A stretch of 64,000 nt of DNA from Mesostigma viride (GCA_009746045.1 RPFO01000050.1:3320216-3384215); one strand, 5' to 3'. Positions 10,980 to 37,626 are shown, counted from the stretch's first letter. The notes: generated from the sequence alone by a model not told the origin. Made by a program: numbers and translations.

Positions 10980-11165
10980 TCCCGTGTGTTTGCACACGCG
11001 GGCGCTTCCCCACGGGAGGGCCGGGGCTCGTTGTCCTCTATGACCTTGGCCCACTTGGCCTTGTCCATCATCTTTTTCCAAATCACGGAGAGGCCTAGGC
11101 CCCCCATGTCCTCTACTAGCGCTTCTTTGAAGGTATACCCGTCCTCATATAGGTATAGTTAGGCT
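10980..11165 (-). pseudogene. RTE-like LINE ORF2 C-terminus, remnant
   Basis: The minus-strand translation gives EDMGGLGLSVIWKKMMDKAKW. This parallels EDAGLLGLSVLRARMIDKEKW at the C-terminus of the RTE-like element at 38.4 kb. Only the extreme C-terminus is left. Confidence 0.7.
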
Positions 11166-11252
11166 CGAAACACACGCCCTGATCAAGCATGCTGTTTCCG
11201 GCCCCACCGTCTAGGTCATCTAGTCGCTCCACACGTAAGCCAGCCATAATTT

Positions 11253-11399
11253 CAATGCACAAGGATACACATTTCCATCACCATTCATCTTCATCATCCT
11301 GAACGACTCGAAAACGCGGAAAAGATAACGGCAGGCTCGAGCTACCATGGTCCGGATTCTCCCGATTTCTGGCCTGCGCTGGTTGTCTCTTTGATATGA
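11253..11399 (+). repeat. Inverted repeat, left copy (about 147 bp)
   Basis: It matches the reverse complement of 13511-13668 over nearly its whole length, with shared blocks such as CATCATCCTGAACGACTCGA and TCCGGATTCTCCCGATT. It ends with TGGTTGTCTCTTTGATAT, a motif found at five other places in the window. Confidence 0.85.
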
Positions 11400-11939
11400 A
11401 GGTATACCCGTCATCAGAGTATACCCGTCATCATGGCCGGCCGAGCCTCGATGAAGGCATGTTCACTCACTTACTTGCTGCATGGATTCATGCTGAGACT
11501 AATGTACAAAGTGAGACAGCTATTTATGAAGTGAGACAACTATTATGCCTGGACGCATGGCGATCCAACGCCGATTTATGCATATACTTCCATGTGGAGG
11601 GCAGACTAATATTTTTTTTGCGTGTGCATGAAAAAACAAGTATAACAAACTTCTGGACACTTGAAATTACATTAATTATTTTAGTATATTCAAAGGAAAC
11701 CTGTGCATGCTATCCAATTAGTCTCCTTTAGAGCAAGCCTTAGGACTTGAATGCGCCCATGCATGTGGTGCATGCAACTTGATTGTGAACAGCCAGATGT
11801 GGATCGAAGCCCCGGGCACCGGGCCGCTAGATCGATCAGCCATTGCCATTAATTGTTCATGTACATACTCCAACATCGCCTATGCGCCTCACCATATCCC
11901 TTGCTCCTCACCTTTGACACCATGGCGGATATAGATGGA

Positions 11940-12730
11940 GTTCCTCAAGCGTCGCAAGCGGCTTGGGGGGACCTCCTACACGGCTGGACGACGACTTGAC
12001 CTTGACGCAGCAACAACGGCGCGGGAGCTATGGCCGACCTATACCTCCAGCCCTACCCTCATCGCGCGCCCAGAGCACATTCCGCAGACCTGGCTGGACT
12101 GTACGTAGATGGGCCGCTTGGAGGCGCGGGCAGTGGGTTTGGATATTAGTGTCAAAACTGAGGCGATGGTGATTGGGGCTACCAGTCGCCTGCCGCTGCC
12201 GCGGCTGCTAGACGGGATGCATGGATGATGGAGGTCCCATTCCATGATCGCTTCAAACTGCTGGGGAGCATGCTCTGACAGACAGTTAACGTTAATATTG
12301 TGCGGAAACCTTTTGCCACTTGGCTTCTAATAAGGTTCCGGAATGAACTTGAGTGTACTAGCGAGTGGTTATCGCTGGTAATATGGTGCGGAACCTTAGA
12401 AGCCGAGTGGCAAAAGGTATTCGCACATGCAGTATTAACCTAACTACGACGAATGCTACGTCCTGGCTATGCTTAGCTTCCTTGCCCACGCTCCTTGTTT
12501 TGTTCAAGCGGGTCTTATTGCACCAACAGACCTTGCCGGATCGTTTATCGTGTCCAAAATTTTGCTGCTGAGGCATGCCTTAGGTACGAAGGAGAAAGGG
12601 GGTCTCTGCCCTTTCTTCCTGTTGCGCACATTATTATACAGGGATTAAAAAGCACTTCGATCGGTGCTCCGTGAGACCGTGACTGCCCATGGTCAACGGT
12701 CCGAGCACGAGTTTAATTAATTATAATGTT
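11940..12730 (+). mobile_element. Degenerate mosaic retroelement with type-1 3' end
   Basis: 11940-12040 resembles the end of ORF1 of the 16-kb element (CGTCGCAAGCGGCTTGG..., GACGACGACTTGACC). 12100-12275 resembles an ORF2 segment of the RTE-like family (reads like KTEAMVIG...RFKLLGS). 12430-12725 is the 3' UTR of the ORF1-only family, ending in a diverged terminal hairpin and TTTAATTAATTA. All reading frames are broken. Confidence 0.65.
12300..12426. repeat. About 41-bp inverted repeat with 44-bp loop
   Basis: The left arm 12300-12341 (GTGCGGAAACCTTTTGCCAC...) pairs with the right arm 12386-12426 with a few mismatches. It sits inside the mosaic retroelement remnant. Confidence 0.8.
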
Positions 12731-12782
12731 ATAATGAAGTTTTTAATTTTAATTTTTTTTACTATTCTTATTTGTAAACATT

Positions 12783-13280
<498 letters not shown>

Positions 13281-13319
13281 CTTTGTTCCATTTTCACTTT
13301 TTATGTATCCTTCAGTCTT

Positions 13320-13506
13320 AATTAATAAGTAAGCTAGTTAACTAGTAAGTTAGTAAGTAAGGAAGTAAGCAAGCTAGCACTTCCATGCGTGTCATATGCG
13401 CACGCGGGCATGGGCATGCCACGGTGTACTAGTGCTAATCTCATGAGAAAAATTACAATTACACAAAAGCTACAATATATTGTCTGCCTCATGCCCCAAC
13501 CATGCA
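13320..13506 (-). mobile_element. 3' UTR and (TAAG)-type tail of an RTE-like LINE
   Basis: It matches the 3' UTR of the minus-strand LINE at 38330-38430: shared GTGTCATGCGC, GGCATGCCACGG, GCTAATCTCAT and TAATTACACAAAAG, ending in imperfect AAGTAAGT units. It is a 5'-truncated copy with no coding sequence left. Confidence 0.75.
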
Positions 13507-13510
13507 TTTT

Positions 13511-13668
13511 GTATCAAGGTGACAACTAGCGCATGCTATATTAATCGGGAGAATCCGGACCGCCGGGCAAGGTAGCTCGAGCATGCCGTTATCTTGTCCG
13601 TGTTTTCGAGTCGTTCAGGATGATGAATATGAATGGAGATGGAAATGTGCAGCCTTGTGCATCGATAG
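13511..13668 (-). repeat. Inverted repeat, right copy
   Basis: Reverse complement of 11253-11399. The pair brackets about 2.1 kb that contains a retroelement mosaic, a microsatellite and a LINE tail. Confidence 0.85.
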
Positions 13669-13719
13669 CCATTAGAGGGGGATATAATCCTTCAGCCTTA
13701 CTTTTTCTTTAACCCCTTC

Positions 13720-13764
13720 CTGTATATGTGTGTATGTATTTCTCTCTTTTCCTTCTAAGTTTTG

Positions 13765-13795
<31 letters not shown>

Positions 13796-13965
13796 ATATA
13801 GACCTTTTGGTTGTTAGGACCATCTGTAATCTCCCTCCATGCAGGTCTTCCTGCGTAAGATAGCCACGCGGCTCCCGCGGTCTTCGCGCGATCTTTCCTC
13901 TCGGACAACTACCCTAGTCCTAGCTTCCACGGCGTTGGATCGCCATGCGTCCAGGAATAGTTGTC
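13720..13965. repeat. Interspersed repeat, copy 1 (paired with 41020-41310)
   Basis: A (GT)n stretch is followed by CATGCAGGTCTTCCTRCRT, CCACGCGGCTCCCGCGGTCT and GTTGGATCGCCA. The same order is found at 41020-41310. It is probably part of a LINE UTR; the family is not identified. Confidence 0.7.
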
Positions 13966-14049
13966 TCACTTAATGAAGTCATACCCACGCATGTTTACAA
14001 TCATGCATTATTACGTGATGCATGCCTGGACTCAGATCCCAGATCGAAT

Positions 14050-14115
14050 GCCATTAAAATTAAATTAAATTTTAGCATGACTCCGTTGGGAGATCATGTA
14101 GCACTGACGTATTCC
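14050..14115 (-). mobile_element. Degenerate type-1 retroelement 3' end
   Basis: On the minus strand, AGTGCTACATGATCTCCCAACGG is followed by TTTAATTTAATTTTAAT. This is an eroded hairpin with a TTAA-like tail. Confidence 0.5.
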
Positions 14116-14249
14116 CTTGGCGCATGCTTGATGGATGGAGGTGAGCGATGCCACGAAACCTAATAACTAAGCCATAACTCTATATAGGCTAATCTAGAAA
14201 ATCCTAAGTACTCTAGAAAATCCTAACTACTCAGCAAAGCTCCCCTTCC

Positions 14250-14650
14250 TCCTGGGGGGGGGGCGGGGGGGCTTGCCCACAGCCGGGCTGGCGTGTGGGC
14301 CTAGCTGGACCATGGTCTTCCACCTCTGCCAGTTCTGCATAGCAGTCCAAGCAAGAGAGACCTCGGGAGGAAATGCGGTGTTGGAACAAACCTGGCTGGG
14401 ACCACTAAGTCGGCCAGCGACTGCTGTGTATAGTTCCTGGCAGGTTTACCAATCTTTCTAGGAATGCATGTACGTCCTTGGGGTTAGGCCAGTTCAGGAT
14501 ATGCCGGCCCCAGCTGGCCAAGCCGCTGCCGGGGGGCCGCCCAGACCGAGGTCGGTGTCTACCTGACTGGTGCGAGCAAGATGTCCTGCGAATGCTATCC
14601 TATACGCTGCTTAATCTCATCCGAAATGCGAGGCATACCCTTATACAAAG
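14250..14650 (-). pseudogene. RTE-like LINE ORF2 C-terminal remnant
   Basis: The minus-strand translation contains FAGHLARTSQVDTDLG, matching FAGHLARTDQVNTDVG of the elements at 38.8 and 46.0 kb. Stops and frameshifts surround it. It is followed in its own direction by the eroded 3' end at 14050-14115. Confidence 0.7.
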
Positions 14651-14869
14651 ACTCTAGAACGACCTATGTGCATTAGAAAAACCTACGTTCAGGACCTGTC
14701 GGAGCATCCTGTAAAACGTGCCGTCCAGCCATGCATGCGGCCATCTGGTCCGTGAGAGTCCATGCCATCGAATGCCATGCATGCGCAATGCTAATGCATG
14801 GTGGAAGGATAGCCATGCCTGGATACGGCCTAGCTAGCCAGTAGCCCAACTGCAAAACCAGCTATCACC

Positions 14870-15150
14870 CAAGTTATGCCTACCGCCTGGCACTGCTTGT
14901 TTGCTCACGTCTCCATAGATAGTATTGCAATGCTCGCACGAGTCTTATATTGCACCCACAGTGGATGCCGGATCGTTTGGACTTGTCCAGTTGCACCTGT
15001 TGCTGCATGCATGCCTCCAGGCACGAGGGAAGACGGGTATCTCGGCGCCCGTTCTTATGCAGTGTCCAACATATACAGGGATGTAAAGCACTACATGTGC
15101 TCCGCGTGTCCCCAACGGGACCGCGCGTAGTTGATACATTATTAGTTCAT
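14870..15150 (+). mobile_element. Degenerate 3' UTR and 3' end of the ORF1-only family
   Basis: It shares GTCTTATATTGCACCCACAG, TGCCGGATCG, CAGGGAT-TAAAGCAC and GTGCTCCGYG...CCCCAACGGGA with the 3' UTR of the 16-kb element. The tail is eroded to TTAGTTCATTAAAATTA. Confidence 0.7.
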
Positions 15151-15177
15151 TAAAATTACTTAAGGTGACGGTCCCGG

Positions 15178-15245
15178 CGCGAATTTTTTGGCGCCGAAAA
15201 AATTCGCGGTACCCGTCCGCACCGTGAAAAAGTGGTGCACGGTGC
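15178..15245. repeat. Two consecutive hairpins
   Basis: CGCGAATTTTTT (15178-15189) pairs perfectly with 15197-15208 across a 7-nt centre. GCACCGTG (15219-15226) pairs perfectly with 15238-15245 across 11 nt. This may be the end of an unidentified element. Confidence 0.8.
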
Positions 15246-16004
15246 GCGCACCCCTACCGGAGCTGGCCATGGCGACGTGCTTTCAGGCAGAGTAGAAAAA
15301 GATAGCTCGCGGAATGCAGAGAAACTGTGCTAATCTTAAAGACGATAAGTTTATGATATTACTTCGTAGCGGAGTTCGCGTTTTTTGCAGTGTCGATGAT
15401 TTTATTGATGACCATCGCCACGGGGGTCTGAATCTGAAGTTTTCGTCGAGAGGAATAAATTAGAATGCACGCTGGCGGCGGTGATTGTCAGGTTTTATGG
15501 GCTTTACCTAGCGTCAAGGATGCGTTTACATTGTTATTGGTAAAGCTTTAAAAAAATTGCTGGGTTTCGGCAAGATTTCCTTCATGATCGGTAAGACACT
15601 CTCCAGGCTCGCGGGATGCGCGTCTTATTATTCCATGGAAGGTTGTTCTTTCCGGCGCCGCTGGGCGAAGGACAACGCCGGTAATGGTACGATCGTGCGC
15701 TCAGCGTCACCCTATGGATGCTTCGCTTCCTTTATGGGTTATCAACGCAAGTTTTCGGCTTCTTTCCGTGCAGTTAGCGCCAGGTAGAATGCCATTCCGT
15801 GCTGCGCATCGCCAGATTTCTGGCACCTTTTAGTGCTTTGTATGTACGTTGCATGGCTGGGACGTGTCAAAGCGTGAGCCGTGGCATGCCGTCAAGTTGT
15901 CAGGGATTTGCTGAGTGCTTTCTTGGAAGGAGATTGCTAACAGCACTCAGTTTTGTGTGAATATTGACGCAGCCTTTCTTAGCAGCGGCTTCATTGTGGT
16001 TAGA
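15246..16004. other. Unassigned sequence upstream of the ORF1-only retroelement
   Basis: No coding similarity recognised; the short frames here match nothing known. It ends in the target-site copy at 15993-16004. Confidence 0.3.
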
Positions 16005-16236
16005 CGATACGAGCCACGAGGTACATGGGTGGCTATGTAGCCATGGCTGACGGCCCTACCTAGACGCGAAAATGGCTGACGGCGGTATGGCTGACGGCGG
16101 AGTTCAGATCTTTTGCGTCTGAGCCCCAAATTCGGTCAGACCACTTGCATTCGATGCGCCTTTCTAAGACGCACTTGCCAGTATAAACGGTTACGGCTGC
16201 CACGCAGTATAGACAAAGTTACGCACGTGACCAGCT

Positions 16237-17610
16237 ATGACGACTACCAAAGCAAAACGAGGGCTGGAAAAGGAGCTGGCACAGCTTCCCAGCGCCCAGC
16301 CCAACCCTCTCGCCCTCGCCATTGTTCAGCCGCCAGGCTTACCCGCCAAACCCTCGCCAAGCGCCTCGCCTGAGCCCAAGAAACCATGCCACGATCGCCA
16401 CAAATGGAGCAAATTCTTGCCCGGCGACGGAATGTTCTCCCTCCTCGAGTGGCAGCAGCTGTCGCCGCAGGAAGTCGTCGAAGTTCTCCAGTTCCTCACA
16501 CAGGAGCGGAAGCTCTTTGTGCCCTGGAGAGGGAGGGCGGCTATCGACTACCGCGACACGTCCTGGCTCTACACCTGTGCCGAATCCCGCCAACGCGAGT
16601 CTATCTTGACCAGCTACTACCAGCGCAGCTTCGGCGCCATCCACAGAGAACTTTGGAACGCACTCAACGCCCCAGCCCCCGCACAGCCGGCAGCCCCATC
16701 GGCTTCCTCCCTCTGCAAGGATGACATCCGCGCAGTGCTGGAGGAGCACGTGACCTGGCCGCTGGCCGAGAAGATGACCTCGCTGAACACCACGCTCAAC
16801 ACGGTCGAGGCCCGGGTCTCCAACGTGGAAACCAAGGTCGTCCACAAGCTACAACCACAGTTCACGGCGCTACACACCGCGGCGCAGGCTTCGGAAACGC
16901 ATGCTGCACTTGTCTCTCGCCTTAACCAGGTGGAAGGCAAGTGCGGCGTGCTCATGAAGAAGCTTGAGGCCATCACCGCCCACACCGAGGCCCTGGCCAC
17001 ACAGGTCCCAAAGCTAGCGGAGCAGACGGCCACCATTGCCTCCCAGCCACCCCGGCAGGATGCTGGTGACCTCCCGCTCTCCTACGCGGACCTGCTGCGG
17101 ACAGCGACCGCCTCCACCACCGACGCCATCGCCACGAAGCTCCAGGAGCTGGAGGACCACCGCCAGGCCCAGCAACGGGAGGTCACCGATCGCGCTCGCC
17201 GCGAGTGCCGAGTGGTGCTACGTCGCTTCCCCCAGAAGCCAGGTGAGACGTCAACCTCCCTTGCTGACGAGATCAAGAAACAGCTTCTTACCCTCATGGG
17301 CCTGGTAGGTGAGGTAGAACTGCGTGGGTGCCACCGCCTTCCCCACTCACGGGACAAGGCGGCCACCCCACCAGTCCTGCTCACCTTCATCTCCCCTGAG
17401 GATAAGCAGCGGTTCCTCTCTCGTCGCAAGCGGTTGCACGACCTCACCTGGACGCTGGATGACGACCTAACCCCCGCTCAGCAACAGCAGCGACGCGACC
17501 TGTGGCCGGAATACCTCCGCCATAAGCAGGACCCCCAGAAGCCCAAGGTGTACTGGAGGGGCGGGGACCTGATGATCAACCACAAGATGTGGACGCCCCC
17601 AGCGGGCTAG
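16237..17610 (+). CDS. ORF1p-like RNA-binding protein of the ORF1-only retrotransposon (457 aa)
   Basis: The frame is intact. Residues 1-70 are Pro/Ala-rich and basic. A region with Trp and aromatic residues (about 50-140) is of unknown fold. Residues about 155-300 are Leu/Ala/Glu/Lys-rich with heptad-like spacing, consistent with a coiled coil. Residues about 320-405 look like an RRM: RRECRVVLRRFPQKPGE (beta 1 and loop), LADEIKKQLLTLMGL (helix), VELRGCHRLP, and VLLTFISPEDKQRFLSRRK. The C-terminal block about 405-457 is basic/aromatic (TLDDDLTPAQQQQR, VYWRGGDLMIN). Coiled coil, RRM and C-terminal domain is the layout of L1-type ORF1p, which trimerises and coats its RNA as an RNP. The function is inferred from that architecture. 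The start is the first ATG after the 5' UTR and is conserved as ATGACGA in the copies at 42361 and 44464. Confidence 0.8.
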   Translation: MTTTKAKRGLEKELAQLPSAQPNPLALAIVQPPGLPAKPSPSASPEPKKPCHDRHKWSKFLPGDGMFSLLEWQQLSPQEVVEVLQFLTQERKLFVPWRGRAAIDYRDTSWLYTCAESRQRESILTSYYQRSFGAIHRELWNALNAPAPAQPAAPSASSLCKDDIRAVLEEHVTWPLAEKMTSLNTTLNTVEARVSNVETKVVHKLQPQFTALHTAAQASETHAALVSRLNQVEGKCGVLMKKLEAITAHTEALATQVPKLAEQTATIASQPPRQDAGDLPLSYADLLRTATASTTDAIATKLQELEDHRQAQQREVTDRARRECRVVLRRFPQKPGETSTSLADEIKKQLLTLMGLVGEVELRGCHRLPHSRDKAATPPVLLTFISPEDKQRFLSRRKRLHDLTWTLDDDLTPAQQQQRRDLWPEYLRHKQDPQKPKVYWRGGDLMINHKMWTPPAG

Positions 17611-17971
17611 AATAGCAATAGCCCTAGCTTGTAACCATTGGAGTCACTGTCGCTAAGGCAGCCATGCCTAGAATGTTTGCCTAGCTGTGCCAACAAACCT
17701 AGTCACGTGCCGCCAACGCACGGTACACAACCAGCCATAGCCTTAGCCTAGTTCTAGTACAGCCATGCTACGCCCTGGCTATGTTCAGATTACTTGCCCA
17801 CGCTCCTTGCTATGACATGCTCACATGGGTCTTATTGCACCCACAGTTTGCCGGATCGTTAGCCTGTCCTTTTAGCTAGCCGCGCCCGATTGCAGCTGTG
17901 GCATGCCTTTGGCATGAAGGAGACTGGGGGTCTCTGCCCTTTCTCCTGTAGTGCACACACAGGGATTAAAA

Positions 17972-18026
17972 GCACTTCGGTGCTCCGTGACTCCCCAACG
18001 GGAGCACGAGTTTAATTAATTAATTA
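17972..18026 (+). other. Type-1 terminal hairpin and (TTAA)n tail
   Basis: GTGCTCC and GGAGCAC arms enclose a loop around GTGACTCCCCAAC. After a short spacer the tail TTTAATTAATTAATTAATT begins. Versions are seen in both orientations elsewhere in the window (10.4, 12.7, 40.4, 41.4, 47.6 and 59.7 kb), so this is the defining 3' end. Confidence 0.85.
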
Positions 18027-18038
18027 ATTGTGGTTAGA

Positions 18039-19681
18039 GGCTCACAAGCTTGAGGTTGTTTCTTGGCAAACAATTGCGCTGGAAAGAAAGGTGGCAGTGG
18101 TTGTTCTGAGGGGCATACTGCATGGGTGGAACTGCACGTAGGTAGGGGTTATCGTCGTCTTGTTGGCCTTTCTCCCACTAAAATGGGAGAGCCCTAATTC
18201 ATATGCTAGCAAGGCAAGGTAACCATGGTAAGAAGCCTTGGCAAGCAGCATGTATGATACTTATGCTTTCTCTGTGGACTGTCTGTTGTTACCCTTGGTT
18301 GGGCAATTAGTGGATATGGCTTTCCAGGGTGTGTTTGAATTCGGACAGCTTGGTTTTGGGATGATGCCCACACCATAAACTTGGAATATGCATAAGAAGT
18401 GTTGGCTAGGCATGTAGAGCTACCTGCCTCATTGTTGTGCACACACGCAACACGTTGCCCGTGTCGAGGTAAGGCAAGGGCACATGACGTGCCCAGCCAC
18501 CTCCTTGTACATTGTGGTCAAATTGGGCATGGTCAGGAGCCTTTTGGATGGCATAGGAAGTGTTAGTGTGCCTTAATACTCACTATTGCCTTCCTTCGCG
18601 TCTGCACAGGTGGCAAACTGCCAAACGCTATAACTTCTACGTTTGTACTCAGAATGAGCTCAGATTTTGTGGCAATAATTGTCGATATGTGTAGTATTTG
18701 TGTATATCTCCCCAGGCCGCTCTAAATATGTGTTTTTGATTTGATTTATTTTTTTCAGCCTTAAAAAGTACGGTTTTTAGGGGAAAATTAATAACTTCAA
18801 TAATACTCATCATTCCGGGGCTCCAATTAGGTTGGCAACCTCACCATATACGATTTTATATGGGAATATATTGAAACATGAGTAATTGTGCCCCCATTGT
18901 CCTAGGGGATATGCCCCTAGAGTAGCGTCTTTTGTCCGTTTTTGCGTAATACCGGTCACTAAAAGGGGTATATACCCCCCATCAGTGGGTGGGATGGACC
19001 CCCACACATCCCATTTACATGGCAAAATCATAGTTTGGGTGCCCCAAGGCCAGCTTTGCATGTTATTCCATATTATGGTTTTGGGGGGTCTGGCATAGGA
19101 CCCTCACCTTAATGTGGCGCAAGATCATATTTGGCACAATGCATGCACACGTGCATATAACTCATAGACACACAGCTCTTTACTGCTTCAATATCAGCAC
19201 AATGAGCTGGTTGAACTAATCCTGGCTGGTTTATGATGGATTTGGAGCTGAGATATTATTAACCTTAAAGCTAGGTTCCCCCATCGGCTATAGTGGGCAC
19301 CGATCAAGCAGGAGGCTACAGGATACGAAGCTGACCCCAACAGGCTACACCATAGGAAGCAGGAGGCTACACGATAGGAAGCACCACAGTAGGAAGCTGG
19401 CCCCAAAGTTCCTCTCATGGACTGTAGAGCCCTGCGCTTCCTGCCTGGTCAAAGGTCGCACCATGATCAGTCTCTTCAGAACATCCTACAAGGCTGCATG
19501 AAGGGAAGGCACAGCCTTTATCCAACCACTTGAATAGCTCGGTGATGGATGTGGCCATACACCCAAATCCAACCACTAGGTGATGGATGTGGCAATACAC
19601 CCACATGCATGGATCAATTCCAAGTGCTCAAGCCATCAAACCAGGAAGCAAAGCTCCCGCCGCCTCCATCTAGAAGCCCGT
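18039..19681. other. Intergenic, 3' flank of the GT29 gene
   Basis: No gene recognised. It contains imperfect roughly 40-bp repeats (GGAAGC...CAGGAGGCTACA, 19300-19405) and a 45-bp tandem duplication (ATCCAACCACT...GTGATGGATGTGGC, 19518-19605) near the stop codon of the minus-strand gene. Confidence 0.4.
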
Positions 19682-23648
<3,967 letters not shown>

Positions 23649-25374
23649 GTCTAGGTGGACAGCAGCAGAAGAAGAGCGAATTTGGTGTCTCAATAAGGAT
23701 TTGGCATCAGCTGCTGCATATGCGAGAATTCGACCGCCCTAAAGGGCGAAACAGGAAGAATGATGGCAAATACACCCGGGTAGTAATTTTGGCTGCGGAC
23801 CTCCCGGGAGCATGGACGTCGACAGCCACAACGGGGTTCCTCTTAACCGGCTTCGAGTCGCTGGTGCAGGAATACAATGGAAACCGGGACGTCAACTATT
23901 CCCGCAATGGTGGGAATAGACAGTGTACGAGAGCACCAGCAACGCCCTTGTGCCTAGAAATGCATGCACGAGCAACCAGTGCGGTGCTGACCGAGCCACT
24001 GTTTCCGGTGCACTTGGGACGCCAATGCCGCGCTCTCCGAGGCAGCGGGCAACAGCGACGAAGTGCCAAAAATATCCATAATACTTCCAGAAACAGGCAG
24101 CTCACTAACTAGTCGGAGTTGTATCCTCACGTAATCGCGCGGCCTCCATGAACCCTAGTGCGCTAGCTACCGGAACGCTGGTGTCAACCAGAGAAATCAT
24201 ACAGTAATGGAAAAGTGCTGCATATATAATAATGGCGAGCCAGTTTTTGCCAAGTGGGCAGCCTCCGGTGGACACTGGGCAGTGGGCAGTGGGCAGCAGG
24301 CAGGACACTGGGACAGACGCCAGAATACATCATAGGAGAAGTAAGCATTAAAATTTTACCATTTTACCATTTTATTGAAAAGTCTCTGTTTACAAGTTGT
24401 AAGTATACAACTTGTAAGCAGTTCCGTGGCGTACGTATCGCCCAATTACGGTCCGCCCGCCGCCGCCGCGCCGTGTGGGTTCGCCGGATGGGACCCCGCC
24501 GGCGGGCTGCCTAATAGGTAGCCCTAGCCTTCAGCTTTGGCCACCGTTGCGCACGCCTGGCATTTAGCAACTATAGCACCGTTCAGTACAGTACTGTACT
24601 GTAGCGCCTGGCATCAGTGGCAATTCTCCGAAGATGTCAGTCAGTCATCAGTCAGTCAGTTGTATCAGGTTGTATCCGACGCCGCACATGCACTCCGAAG
24701 ATGTGCAAATAATGTTATGACGTGTCAAATAGTCCGTCCGTCCAGCCCCCTCCAGGTACAGCCACGCGCATCTCGCTGGGGTGGCTCCTGAAGGGTGAAT
24801 GGTCAAGCGCCCGCGGCTGAAACCGTCCTGACAGACAGTTACGTAGTCGCGCAGAATCCGCGACGTGGAGCTGTGGAAGCTGCTGATTGCGGACACAACA
24901 ACAAAGCAATGGGCGGGAAACGGGGAAACACGCCCAAGACGGTGTTTCCCCGCGAGGATTTCGAGAAAAAGAGCCACCCAGGCTCTCTGGTGCCAAAGCC
25001 TGCATAACGAGAAATTTCCCAACGTTTGTCCTGTCACAGCAAAGCTAGGCTCGATCCGCAAGCATCGAGGGGGAACCTTGCATCAATGGCAATCCCCTTT
25101 CTGACTTCACCGGCCGTCAGCTAGAAGTTTACGAAAGCCTTGCTGGTTAGTGCCTCGCCACTCTGGAAATCCTCGGCGCTGGCACATCTTTGGCGGATCA
25201 TCCGTGACGCTGCTGCCTGGTGCCACCTGCATGCTCGCCAGACCGTCGATCATGGCAATCTCGTCTCGAAGCTGACTCCGCCTTGTGGGCATTGCTATTT
25301 TCGGGTGGAAGCCCATGATGTAGGTGTCACCTTCCCTTGCCGACAGCTGCGGAGACATTCGAGGCAACAGCTCC
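23649..25374. other. Divergent intergenic region between the GT29 gene and the PARP-E2 gene
   Basis: The two genes are transcribed away from each other, so both promoters should lie here. There is a short GGGCAGTGGGCAGT tandem near 24280-24296. No other feature was recognised. The PARP-E2 frame is open upstream to an ATG at 25324. Confidence 0.4.
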
Positions 25375-36808
<11,434 letters not shown>

Positions 36809-37375
36809 GGTTGAGGTTTCAAGAATGAGACTTCGTTTGTATCAGTTCAAGCTTCAGCAGGCTGGATCAGGTGTGAGATGTATCTGTCCAGGGTTTGATT
36901 GATGAGAAACATTAATTATTGCCAACAGGCACTGTGTCTTGTTGCCAAAGGGCGTGCTCAATGTCCTTTGGGTTAAAGCTTGATCAATGCTTGCGACTGC
37001 AGCACCTGTGGGTACGAATCATGGAACCGAGGTTGAAGTTCTAACGGAAATCTGAAATAAGGTATCAGCGCTGAGGCTGGAGGGAGTGATGAGGTCTGAG
37101 ACAAGGCGGTGTTCAGGGCGATTGGGCTTCTCCAGAATCTGTTGCGGACCGCGGTGTCAAAGGGCTGAGGTAATTGGGCGGACAGGCTGGGTGGTGTGTT
37201 GAGACCAAGAAAAAAATGTGTTGATGGGGCGCTGACCCTACTGTCCAGAGTCTGATCTTACTACTGTACCTAGCTGTATATATATGGTTCTTGACGAACA
37301 TTCAAAATGTGATTTACCAGGGGGTGTGGGGGTCCCGCAGTGTGCAGCCCAGGAGTACAAGTAAGCATGGAAATT
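36809..37375. other. 3' flank of the PARP-E2 gene
   Basis: Nothing recognised beyond ordinary sequence; presumably the 3' UTR and intergenic DNA. Confidence 0.4.
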
Positions 37376-37378
37376 AAG

Positions 37379-37626
37379 ACATATCAAGGAGACATGTATT
37401 GAAGGGACAATAACGGGATAGCTTAGTAGGCATTACAGCACTTAGAATGATATTAGCTCAGTGTTTTCGTATACCGTAGATTAGCTTTGATTGGCTCCTT
37501 GGACCTTGTGGCCATCAGCTCTTGCCGACTACGTCTTGAGCCCACCTTACTGTTTTATGGCATTAAATAATAAAGAACATAACTCCGTGGCCCGGAGTAT
37601 CTACATATGGTTGTCTCCTTGATATG
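37379..37626. mobile_element. Small inverted-repeat element (about 250 bp)
   Basis: ACATATCAAGGAGACA at 37379-37394 is the inverse of TGTCTCCTTGATATGT at about 37611-37626. The interior shares CAGCACTT, CTTGTGGCCATCAGCT and GTCTTGAGCCCACC with the type-2 retroelement 3' UTR at 41.94-42.07 kb. It may be a MITE or a rearranged LINE piece. Confidence 0.5.

Larger units (their letters stand above)
16005..18026 (+). mobile_element. Complete ORF1-only non-LTR retrotransposon (HAL1-like architecture)
   Basis: It is bounded by a 12-bp direct repeat ATTGTGGTTAGA (15993-16004 and 18027-18038), read as a target-site duplication; the first three bases could also belong to the tail. Order: 5' UTR of about 230 bp, a single intact ORF1 (16237-17610), a 3' UTR of about 400 bp, a terminal hairpin (arms GTGCTCC/GGAGCAC near 17972-18003) and a (TTAA)n tail. 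No reverse transcriptase or endonuclease lies within the duplicated sites, so the unit must be mobilised in trans. Related copies lie at 11.9-12.7, 41.5-42.9, 44.3-47.6 and 59.0-59.7 kb. Confidence 0.85.

Noticed and set aside
10455-11162. Long open frames of Pro-Ser-Val-Arg or Thr-Asp-Gly-Arg repeats on both strands
   Set aside because: They are translations of the GGAT/GGAC microsatellite; a 4-bp repeat without stops is open in all frames.
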